Shown: in pieces, positions 1-8,460 of the stretch
Numbering within the stretch: position 1 is the stretch's first letter
Layout of the letters: every line of letters begins with the position of its first letter
From: Senecio squalidus
Taxonomy: Eukaryota; Streptophyta; Magnoliopsida; Asterales; Asteraceae
Direction of reading: 5' to 3'
Assembly: GCA_910822075.1 (NCBI GenBank)
Contig: CAJVGC010000590.1
Coordinates: forward strand, 41,275,477-41,339,476
DNA: 64,000 bases
The notes under the pieces: model-generated
Told to the model about the DNA's origin: nothing
The model's database searches: none
The model's input: the letters and a program-made list of their open reading frames with translations, nothing else
Program-made: the position numbers and the translations under genes

Positions 1-1285
1 TCTTGGCCATTGGTGCTCAAATTCGTCAGTTGTGTCTAACTTGTATAAGTTGTAAAATTCAGAGCACCAACTTGAATACTCATTTCTTAAAATTGAAGTA
101 AACCATCCACTAAATTTTGTGGTGATATGCCATATACAAAATGCATGTTTTGTAAAAGGCATCTCTTTTGCAATTGCTTGTGTCATCCATGGATCTTGGT
201 CGGTCAATATAGTCTTTGGTGACTTTTTCATTAGCAAAGTAAACGTCTACAAGATGTAAAAAAAATAATTAGAGACTAAATATTGAATTTATTGATTAAC
301 AAAAGCATGTGCGTTTACCTTGAATAACCATCGAAAAGTATTTGTTGTCTCGTAACGCAAAAGTGCACAACCAAGTAAGATGGTTCTTCCATGATTGTCG
401 ATACCGACAAAGATACCAAAAGGCATGTCATATGAATTCACTTTGTATGTAGTGTCAAACACCACAACATCTCCGTATTTTTGGTACCAATTAAAACAAT
501 GAGCATTAGACCAAAATATGTGTTCTAACTTGTTTTCGACATCAGTTGTAAAATCATATTGAAAGTTATCATTTTCAATCTTAGCATTTTTGCAATATTG
601 TAATAGATCCCTTGCATCATTTTGTGAGTGCGCTTTATAATTTTTTGTAAAAAAATTATGGACATCTTTAACAAGAAAATTAAGTCCGCCATGCCTCACA
701 TTTCTTTCAAGCTCCATAACACGCATAATTTGTCTAACGGACAAGCCACCTTCTTTTAATAGTAATATACGTTTCTCATCCTCTATTGTAATTTTACGAT
801 AAGATGGTAGAAAACGTACCTCATCTGTTGACAACAAATCATGATTATGCGTTGGAACGAATCGAGTAATTTGCCACTCCTCGGGAAAAATTTCATTAAT
901 TTTCCTTAATTTTATACGTATCATAGCCTTGCATTCACATCTTGCCGAACCTCGATTTCTTTGTTTTTTCGAGTTGTCTACCAACTTAACATCAGGCTTT
1001 CCCTGACAATGACAAAAGAGATCGCGTCTTTTTTTTCTCTCCTTTATTTTCTCCTTTCTTATTCTCGAACCTCCCTTTTCGAACCGAAAATCCACCCATT
1101 CTTGCATACTTTTGATAAAAAGTTAACGCCTCTTCTTCACTTAAAAAACATTGACCAACAAAAGGTTCATCGATATATTGATTCTCATTGTGGCTCTCTT
1201 CGTCAATAGCATCTATTTCTTGAACTATTAGCACATCTTCATCCATTGGTATCTCATTTAAATCAAAAAGAAAACCTCCATTCAT
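1..1285 (-). CDS. FAR1-related sequence (FRS-like) protein, C-terminus beyond window edge, one frameshift
   Basis: FAR1/FHY3-type proteins are domesticated Mutator-like transposases, and many act as nuclear transcription regulators. The minus-strand start is at 1285 (MNGGFLFDLNEIPMDED). The N-terminal FAR1 DNA-binding region (YARMGGFSVRKGRF, then RRDLFCHCQG and CECKA, then THNHDL) is followed by a MULE core with VVVFDTTYKVNSYDMPFG and, after an intron, KTILTDQDPWMTQ and the CIWH motif. I infer a 72-bp intron at 247-318 (GTAAAC...TGTAG on the minus strand), because joining its ends restores WLFK-TFTLLMKKSPK. The FAR1 region is split over two frames. The shift falls at an eight-base T run (1029-1036, A8 in the coding sense); seven bases would restore one frame. 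It may be a sequencing error or a real lesion. Apart from that, no stop is seen. The rest of the gene lies left of the window. It could instead be a recent FAR1-type MULE copy. Confidence 0.78.
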
Positions 1286-1433
1286 CTGAAAAAAAAAACA
1301 AAAAATAAAAAAAGTTTAGAGATGACAATAATGGCTATATACTTTTCTAAAGAACTTACTTACAAATAAGTGATACTTTTACTTACCTTGTGCTTTGTTA
1401 ATAAAAAATCGTTGAATTATGCACTTTATATAA
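1286..1433 (-). promoter_or_regulatory. TATA box and 5' UTR intron of the FAR1-related gene
   Basis: On the minus strand a TATATAAAG box lies at about 1424-1432. It is followed by a short leader ending CACAAG, a GTAAGT donor at 1386-1381, and a pyrimidine-rich TTTTTTTTTTCAG acceptor at 1288-1286, directly before the ATG at 1285-1283. I infer a 101-bp intron in the 5' UTR. This order (TATA, leader, intron, start) supports the chosen start codon and suggests the gene is, or recently was, transcribed. Confidence 0.55.
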
Positions 1434-1892
1434 GAACAGTGAGTTCACATGTAAGAGTTACGATTAAACAAATTGGTGGGAAATCACAAAAAGTTGGAGG
1501 GAATTGAAATGCGAAGTCAAATAACAGGGATTGCAAATTGTATGTCACTTTTATGACTTTCTAAAATTTCATAGCTAAATAAAATAGAAAGGGTAACAAT
1601 GGAAGAGAAAAAAAAGTAATGACAATTAATATGTAATTAACATGTTTGAAGAGAATATTGATGATAATAAATGACTATTAAGCTATGCCATGGTGGCACA
1701 TATTAGAAAATCCCAAATTGAAATTACACATTTCTTCCTCAATAATCATGTCTCCTAATTAAAGATTTTAATTTTTTTGTCCTTTTAAGTAATTTTATAT
1801 TTCTAATAAAAGCTACAGCTACTTACCAAACATTTTTATACAAATAAAAGCTAGTCTAAATTAAAACTTAATTATTCAACTAAAAGCTTCAG
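1434..1892. other. AT-rich intergenic sequence
   Basis: Upstream flank of the FAR1-related gene. I see no coding signature, clear repeat or RNA gene. Confidence 0.5.
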
Positions 1893-2016
1893 CTTCTAGC
1901 TCATTTCGCCAAAAATACCCTATATATTATCAATAAATATAAATAAAACGACAAATTGTTACATACATTCAATTTTTTTCCAACAATGCTCGAATGATCT
2001 ATTTTACATTTAAACT

Positions 2017-2071
<55 letters not shown>

Positions 2072-2193
2072 TCTAGCTCATTTCGCCAAACATACTCTAT
2101 ATATTATCAATAAATATAAATAAAACGACAAATTGTTACATACATTCAATTTTTTTCCAACAATGCTCGAATGATCTATTTTACATTTACACT

Positions 2194-2243
<50 letters not shown>
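1893..2243. repeat. 128-bp tandem duplication separated and followed by (TA)n/(CA)n microsatellites
   Basis: A segment starting CTTCTAGCTCATTTCGCC at 1893-2020 is repeated almost unchanged at 2070-2197. Between the copies is a pure (TA)n tract at 2021-2069; after the second copy come (AC)n (about 2194-2209) and (AT)n (about 2209-2243). The second copy differs by a few substitutions, including the change of its tail into a CA repeat. Unequal exchange or slippage around the TA tract would explain it. Confidence 0.85.
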
Positions 2244-2246
<3 letters not shown>

Positions 2247-2851
2247 GAGGGTTCTTGTTAAAGGTCTTATATTTGTAAAAAGTGGAGGAAGCATTCTTGT
2301 AGTGACATGTTGCAACTTTGGAAAAAAAAATTATTTTTTTATTTTTTTAATTAAAAAATAATATTTTTAATAAAAAAAATCGAAATTTTTTTTTTTCGAG
2401 GAAACTTTTTTCTTTTTGGCTCGAAAAAAGTTATGTACGAAAAAAATATGATGCACATTTATGATGCACACCTATAATGAACATTTATGTGTAAATCATA
2501 GTTGAATATTATAGCTTTTTTTGTGTATCATACTTGAATATCAAAGTTTTTTTTGTGTGCATCATTAATGTGCATCATATTTTGTGTGCATCATTAATGT
2601 ACATCATATTTTTTATGTGCATCATATGACGTGGCATATTACGTTATCAAAAAAAAATTAAATTTTTTTTTTCCAAAATCTTTTTTTTTTTTTCGATATT
2701 TTTTTTTTTTAAATAAAATAATATATTTTTTTTTATTAAAAAAATATATAAAATATATATTTTTTAAATTTCACATAAGTTGTCACATGTCATTAAAAAA
2801 ATGTTTCCTCCACTTTTTACAAATATAAGACTTTTTATTTGATCCTACTCC
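2244..2851. mobile_element. MITE-like element M1 with about 65-bp terminal inverted repeats, flanked by (TA)n
   Basis: The left end reads GGGGAGGGTTCTTGTTAAAG and continues GTCTTATATTTGTAAAAAG, TGGAGGAAGC. The right end is its inverse: GACATG, then TTTCCTCCACTTTTTACAAA, then TATAAGACTTTTT, GATCCTACTCC. The inner part of the TIR is identical over more than 25 bases. The middle is A/T homopolymer rich with repeated GATGCACAT/GTGCATCAT motifs and has no coding capacity. Both ends abut long (TA)n runs, so the element either targets TA microsatellites or carries them as its border. Confidence 0.8.
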
Positions 2852-2871
2852 TATATATATATATATATATA

Positions 2872-3684
2872 GGGTATGGTTCGGCTACAAAACAATCTTA
2901 AGCTACAAAACGGTAGGAACGATTTCTGGCCGTCCGATTAAATAATTTAGATCAAATCTCACAAAAAAGTGCGGTGGCATTTACGTAAATAAAGAAACTT
3001 ACGGGGGTAGTCTGTAATAATATTGGTTTTCTTTTACTGATCAGTACATAAGATTTCTCTTACTGATCAGTATGAGGAAAATTATACTGATGAGATGATC
3101 CTACGGATGGGAGATACTGATGATTGATTCTACTGATCAGTATGAAAACTATATACTGATGAAGGTTCCTACTGATCAGTACTTAGAAAATGAAGGGGTA
3201 CTGACCAAGATTTTCTTGTCATTTTGTGATCAAATTGATATTGATAGAGGGTAGTTTAGTCCTTTTCCAACATTTTTGAAAAACTATAAATACACCTCTC
3301 TGCGAGCCAAGTTCATCTCAACTTTCTTACAAAAAATCAAAATCGCAATTATAAATCGAATAAAGAAGGTATAATTGATGAAGATATCACCAAAAAGATT
3401 CAAAATTGATGATAATCAAAAGATTTGTTGTATACCGAATGATCAAAATATATACCGAATTTAAATTGTATGAAAAGAATAGGGAAACTGACGAATTATG
3501 GTTTAAAAGATTTAAAATAAGGATTTAAATTGGGGAAATACTTATCTGAAAGCATAAAATTACTTTAATGCCCTTGGAGCACCGGTGTAGGAAGCTTTTG
3601 AAGAAGATGAGATCGACGGAGAATGGAAGTCTGAGATCCATTCTTACCGTTCGTATTATTCGAGGCGTTCGTACCTAATCTCTT

Positions 3685-3687
<3 letters not shown>
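2872..3687. mobile_element. TA-linked element M2 with repeated TACTGATCAGTA palindromes
   Basis: Bounded by (TA)n at 2852-2870 and 3688-3717. The left end is GGGTATGGTTCGGCTACAAAAC and the right end TTCGTACCTAATCTCTTTAC; I cannot show a convincing TIR. Inside, the perfect palindrome TACTGATCAGTA occurs at 3035, 3061, 3131 and 3170, with several half-copies (ATACTGATGA) between. A TATAAATA box at 3285-3292 follows. No open frame of note. Membership of the same class as M1 and M3 is inferred from the TA borders. Confidence 0.55.
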
Positions 3688-3717
<30 letters not shown>

Positions 3718-3720
<3 letters not shown>

Positions 3721-4072
3721 GTTGGTTCTTGTAAAACAAACTTTAAGGTAAATAATTTATAACGTTAGATATTTTGGATTATCGTTCATTTTAACCATAT
3801 ATCAAACTTTAAAAAACGAAGTTTTGTTGTACATCAAAAAAGGGGTAGTTTTATCGTTGTGCATCAAATTTGAATATTTACTGCACAAAAACAATGAATT
3901 TGATGCACAACCCCTAAACGACATATATTTTGATGCATATCAAAACTTGCTTTTTTAAAGTTTGTTATAATTGAATAAATAAACATAATACAAAATTACA
4001 CATATTATAAATTATTTTTTCATATTTTTTTACTTAATTTACTTTAAATATTGGTTTATAAGAACCTCCTCC
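3718..4072. mobile_element. MITE-like element M3 with about 35-bp TIRs, flanked by (TA)n
   Basis: The left end GAGGTTGGTTCTTGTAAAAC is the imperfect inverse of the right end GGTTTATAAGAACCTCCTCC, and the similarity continues inward (CTTTAAGGTAAAT against ATTTACTTTAAATA). The interior carries inverted TGTGCATCAAAT / ATTTGATGCACAA segments. It shares the GGTTCTT terminal core with M1. Non-coding. Confidence 0.75.
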
Positions 4073-4094
4073 TATATATATATATATATATATA

Positions 4095-4350
4095 GAGTTG
4101 GTTTCATTTAAGAACCATGTAATTATTTAGGAACCATTAGGAACCATTTTTAGGCAAGGTGGCAATTTTGTAATTAAACTCAAGGTGACAATTTTGTAAT
4201 TAAGTCAAAATTGAGAGCCAAATTGGAAATCAATTAAAACCACTTTAAAATTCTAGAGTATAACTAGGTTTTAGGAAAAACTAAATACACCATTAGAACA
4301 AGCATTAATTATCTTTCCAACGAGCACCCACTTGATATACTTTTGACGAC
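4095..4350. mobile_element. TA-linked element M4, left end only
   Basis: Begins GAGTTGGTTTCATTTAAG directly after a TA tract at 4074-4094. The AGGAACCAT motif is repeated at its start, and GTGGCAATTTTGTAATTAA recurs in tandem at about 4149 and 4183. The expected inverse end (CTTAAATGAAACCAACTC) is not found before the assembly gap, so the right end is missing or unassembled. Confidence 0.5.
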
Positions 4351-4941
4351 TTTTTTTTTTTTTTTTTTTTACAGTGAGTTTCGGTATATACACTAGTGTA
4401 TATACTAAATATTCACCAGTGTATATACTAATTCACAAAAAACACATCTGAACCATATATACTATACACTAGTGTATACACTATATTCACTAATGTATAG
4501 TTATACACTAGTGTATTTATACACTACAGTAGTGTATTATACACTAGTGTATACACTATATTCACTAATGTATAGTTATACACTAGGGTATTTATACAAT
4601 ATACACTAGTGTATACACTATATTCACTAATGTATAAGATGTATTCTCTATTGAATACATGGTATTCACTGGTGTATATTGTATATTCACTTGTGTATAT
4701 TGCGTATTCACTGGTGTATATTGTATATTCACTGTGTATATATATATTGTTTTTGTATATTGCGTATTCACAATTAAAAGGAAATTAATATAAAGATTCG
4801 TATACATTAGTGAATATAGTGTATACACTAGTGTATAGTGTATATGGTTTAGATGTGTTTTGGTGAATTAGTATATACACTGGTGAATATTAGTATATAC
4901 ACTAGTGTATATACCGAAACTCACTAAAAAAAAAAAAAAAA
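4351..4941. repeat. Large foldback: poly-T, about 145-bp inverted arms rich in TACACTAGTGTA, poly-A
   Basis: A T20 run (4351-4370) followed by AGTGAGTTTCGGTATATACA is matched in reverse by TGTATATACCGAAACTCACT and an A16 run ending at 4941. The arms (about 4351-4495 and 4798-4941) stay near-identical through ACACATCT and ACCATATA. The roughly 300-bp centre is made of further TACACTAGTGTA, GTATTCAC and related units, each palindromic. Apparent open frames here are products of the repeat, not genes. The scaffold gap starts exactly where the right arm ends. Confidence 0.85.
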
Positions 4942-5041
4942 NNNNNNNNNNNNNNNNNNNNNNNNNNNNNNNNNNNNNNNNNNNNNNNNNNNNNNNNNNN
5001 NNNNNNNNNNNNNNNNNNNNNNNNNNNNNNNNNNNNNNNNN
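4942..5041. other. Assembly gap of exactly 100 N
   Basis: A run of 100 N, the usual placeholder for a gap of unknown size. It separates the foldback from retrotransposon sequence, so distance and linkage across it are unproven. Confidence 0.99.
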
Positions 5042-5196
5042 TGACTGCTACTGATCGTCATTGGCGTATCCTCTGTCGGGTCAGTCGTCGGGTGACGCGG
5101 ACTCTCGGATGCTGCGTGATCCTCAGATGGTCCGGGTGAAGACGCTAGTCGAGAAAGTGAGCGAGACTGAGATCGTGAGTGCGATGATTGAGACAT
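5042..5196 (-). pseudogene. Start of gag-like reading frame of gypsy element B (cut by gap)
   Basis: The minus-strand frame starts at 5196 (MSQSSHSRSQSRSLSR) and is Ser/Arg/Pro rich, ending at the gap with TEDTPMTISSS. Its position, about 345 bases downstream of a primer-binding site and LTR in the same orientation, fits the N-terminus of a Ty3/gypsy gag-pol protein. Low-complexity N-termini are common there, but the protein itself has no diagnostic motif. GC content is clearly higher than in the surrounding DNA. Confidence 0.5.
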
Positions 5197-5540
5197 GTCG
5201 GATATGCGAATAATACGTTACGTGAGTACAGGAAAGTAAGGAAAAATGTAAACGAAAATGCATGTATGGGTCAGTCACGTGAGAATCGGGAAGGAGTAAG
5301 ACCGGGAATTTTCGACTCGAAAACCGTTTGACAATAGCAATTACTTTCCGTTCTCGCAGAATTTATTTTGAACTAGGCATAGGTGATCAAGTTACGCCTA
5401 GTTAAAAGCAAACCATGCGATTGCGGAATTAATCTACTAAAGTTTGAAAGCTCGTGAAATGATTTTTCTGAAAAGCCTTGGTTATAGTTTGGTTTCAAAA
5501 ATTTTGAAAAATTCTCAAAACCGTTTTCGCTATAACCAGT
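5197..5540 (-). other. Untranslated leader of element B
   Basis: Non-coding stretch between the gag-like start and the primer-binding site. Its GGTTATAG...CGCTATAACCA segment next to the PBS is also present beside the PBS of element A (13023-13066), showing that A and B are related. Confidence 0.5.
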
Positions 5541-5552
5541 GCTCTGATACCA
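5541..5552 (-). promoter_or_regulatory. Primer-binding site of element B
   Basis: The minus strand reads TGGTATCAGAGC, the classic 12-base match to the 3' end of initiator methionine tRNA used by many plant LTR retrotransposons. It lies four bases from the LTR end at 5557. Confidence 0.85.
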
Positions 5553-5556
5553 AGTG

Positions 5557-6069
5557 TGTCACACCCCGCTAAAGCGGAAACACGGGATGTGAAGAGCAAC
5601 GATATCATCACACGAGTTATAAATAAAAACATACGGTTTCAAGTCATTGCGAATAAAATATGAGTTTACAGTTTAAAGATAACCAAGCATTAAAAGTACA
5701 TAACGAGACAACATAACAAATTGTTTGATAAAAATTCCCAAAACATATTCAAAATAGGTCTTCTCCCGATTCATGACTTCACGTGACATTCCAAACCCAT
5801 CCACATAATGCACTTCGTATCTTACATTTGATTTCCTGAAACAAGAGATAAAGTGTCAACTACAATAAAGTAGTGAGTGAGTTACAGTTTTCTAGTCCTC
5901 GACTAAAAAGAGTTTGAGTTAAGTATATCTATACTTAGAAGTTTATAAAAGTAGAACAATGCTTAAAGAATAGTTTCGATCCAAAAGTTGCTCAAAAGAT
6001 AGTTCGAACCAAGACAGCTGTTTAAAAGAATGTTGCGGAAGTCGTATAACTCTATACGCGCAAGATAAG
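5557..6069 (-). mobile_element. 5' LTR of element B, first part (interrupted by element A)
   Basis: Starts TGTCACACCCCGCTAAAGCGG, which is the 3' end of a minus-strand LTR. It is broken at 6065-6069 (ATAAG) by element A and resumes at 15940. Family and orientation follow from the neighbouring PBS and the shared TGTGACAACCGTC...GGGGTGTGACA ends. Confidence 0.85.
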
Positions 6070-6385
6070 TGTCACACCCCGCCAAAGCGGAAACACGGAA
6101 TGTGAAGAGCAATAGCATTCGATACACAAGTTTATAATTCCACACCAAATTATATTAAAAGAAACATAGCTTCGAAGGTTTACAAATGTTTAAAGCATCG
6201 TTTGCATATCCGAAATACAAGTTAAGTGTTCATAGCCAAGCCACCCGAACCCTTTCCCATTCTTGAAGTCATCAGCCCAAAGCATAAAGTCATCAGCAAG
6301 CTTAATCGTAACCTGAAAATACGAGTCAAGTGTTAACTACGGGAGACGTAGTTAGTGAGCTACAAAGTTTAAGTATCAAAGCGTT

Positions 6386-6560
6386 GACGCATAGCAATGC
6401 GTAAAGTATAAGTAATCAAGTTTCGACGCATAGCAATGCGTAAAATATAGCATTCATGTAGTTGTCGCATAAGCATGCGAAAAGTATAGTATTCAAAAGT
6501 AGCCGCATAACCATGCGTAAAGTATAGCTTTCAAAAGATTGACGCATAGCAATGCGTAGT
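6386..6560. repeat. Tandem ACGCATAGCAATGCGT palindromes in LTR A
   Basis: Five spaced copies of a 16-bp dyad (GACGCATAGCAATGCGTAAAG and variants such as GTCGCATAAGCATGCGAAAAG), about 38 bp apart. The same array lies in the other LTR at about 13404-13578. Confidence 0.85.
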
Positions 6561-7022
6561 TTAGTTTTCGTGTTCGTAGGCATTGACCACATAGCGCGAC
6601 TATGTGACAATCCTAGTATTGCCCAATGATCGTTGCTAAGCCTAAAGCCTACCCATTTAGTATTATGCACCATCGTTATAGGTCGTTGTGGTGAGGGTCA
6701 ATCTACCCTAATAGCGTTATCCATGTCTACTAACGGTCCTTTCCAAAGGGATTAATAGCAACTAATGTCCTTGGTAGTTTTCGGGAGTTTTCAATGGTTT
6801 CTCACGTCCATGTTGTACAAAGTCCGCAACATGACGATCGATTGTTTTAGTCATTGGCAATTATAGCTTTCGTGTCCTCGACATTGTTGGCAAAACCCTC
6901 AACAATGCCGGCAAAATAGTTATTTGTTTTAGTATTCGTTATCAAAGCATTTCATATTAGCATTCAAAATACATAAGTGTTTTCGTAATAGCATTTAGTA
7001 TCAAATCGTTTTCATAAAAGTA

Positions 7023-7168
7023 TTCAAGTAACAAAGCGTTTCACAATAGTTTTCAAGTAACAAAGCGTTTCACAATAGTTTTCGAGTAACAAAGCGTTTC
7101 ACAATAGTTTTCAAGTAACAAAGCGTTTCACAATAGTTTTCAAGTAACAAGGCGTTTCACAATAGTTT
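7023..7168. repeat. 29-bp minisatellite in LTR A
   Basis: About five copies of TTCAAGTAACAAAGCG + TTTCACAATAGTT, period 29. The same array recurs in the partner LTR at 14041-14187 with minor substitutions (one copy reads CAAGTTAC). Confidence 0.9.
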
Positions 7169-8425
7169 GCTTCAGCTTAAATGTAGTGTCTAAGCCTAAG
7201 ACTCGCATTTCACCCCAAAAATGTAATAAAAGCGTTTAAAAAGTAGGGGTTTGTAACTCACTGTTTGCGAAGATCGTAGCATGCTCGGAATAGCTCGAAA
7301 GGTGCTCGGAATCACCGGAATCCTAATATGTGCCAAATTCTTGGGTAAGTATGATGTTATTAGTTAACTTTGTTATTCGTATATCGTATAATGTTTTACA
7401 AGTAGCAATGTTTTGATTTACTCTTAGTGACAAAAATTGTTGTGTCCGAAATCGTCCAAAATTGTTATTGTTACGTCTTGTCCAAAAGTGTCCAAAGTTA
7501 ATGTTATTATTAATGTGATAAGTTATGTTTTAGCCACTGAAGTGTTTTATAAAGTTCTAACGAAATTTGGGCAGCGCTTCCGCGCTATAGTTTCTAAATC
7601 CAAATTTTTCCCACGTTCCCGCTTACAATTTATAACACTTATTAAGCTAATTCACCAAGTTCAATCCAAATGTAATATGTCAAATAAGTCATCCCAAACA
7701 CAAGTATTTGTTTATTACGATAGCTTTTATTCAGATTCGAGATAACAAGTTCAAAGTGGCGATTTTTATCAAGTTAACAACGATTTTTGGAGCTGCCAGC
7801 AGCTCGGTGCTTAGCACCTGCAGTGTGGAGTGTGTGTGTTTTGGAGTGTGTGTTTGTGTTTTTATAAAATGAAAAATGAAAATGAAAGAAAAGGTAGAGT
7901 GTAAGTGATAAAGGGGTTTTGGGTCTGCTACAATTCAGTAATAATGTGCAAAAGTCGTTTGTGATTGGTTGGATTTATTATAAAAACGAGGTAAGAATAT
8001 AAAACTTAAAAATTTTGAATCTGCCAACCGGTGCTGCGCACCTAGTAGGAGGTGCTGCGCACCGGGCTAAAAATCAGATTTTATCTGATTTTTGTTTTTA
8101 CGTTTTCGCTTCTTTGGACCTTTTTGCTAACTGAAAGTTCTTAATTATGATATGTTATGAACTTAGGAAAGTTTCTTAGGTGTTTTCTTGGTATTTAGAG
8201 TTCAATTGTTGGTTTGATTCCGATTCCGATTCCGTTTCCGAGACGCGCACGTTTAAAGTTTATAAGCCTACGTTAAAGAGTTTTGTGTGAGTTACATCGA
8301 GCTTAGCTTAAAGAGGTATGTCTACGTAACCACGTAACACATAAAGTTAGTTATAGCAAATAGCAAATATAGCGTATCGAGGTTAAAAGTTAGTGTTCTC
8401 GAACTGAGTTTTGACGGTTGTCACA

Positions 8426-8435
8426 TTCTCCCCAC
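8426..8435 (-). promoter_or_regulatory. Polypurine tract of element A
   Basis: The minus strand reads GTGGGGAGAA immediately before the 3' LTR start TGTGACAACC. This is the expected plus-strand priming site. Confidence 0.75.
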
Positions 8436-8460
8436 GTTGAAAGAATTTCGTCCCGAAATT

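Larger units (their letters stand above)
6070..8425 (-). repeat. 3' LTR of element A (with a deletion of about 490 bp)
   Basis: Same sequence as 13086-15939, but lacking the part matching about 14840-15350. The junction at about 7820 falls right after GGTGCTTAGCACCTGC and carries about 21 bases of filler made of GGAGTGTGTGT copies. It contains the ACGCATAGCAATGCGT repeats (6386-6560), a 29-bp minisatellite (7023-7168), the GC hairpin GGGCAGCGCTTCCGCGC (7569-7585) and palindromes at 7806-7818, 8030-8042 and 8051-8063. Open frames inside both LTRs (for example 7437-7745, duplicated at 14456-14764) are identical because they lie in the repeat and are not genes. Confidence 0.93.

Noticed and set aside
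2631..2828. 65-codon Phe/Lys-rich frame
   Set aside because: A translation of A/T homopolymers inside MITE M1.
4592..4828. 78-codon minus-strand frame with YTxVN repeats
   Set aside because: It is the translation of the TACACTAGTGTA/GTATTCAC repeats in the foldback centre; no protein-like composition.
6416..6673. 85-codon minus frame, identical at 13435-13692
   Set aside because: Same reason: within both LTR copies and built over the ACGCAT dyad repeats.
7437..7745. 102-codon frame, identical at 14456-14764
   Set aside because: Present twice only because it lies in both LTRs of element A; no domain, and LTRs are non-coding.
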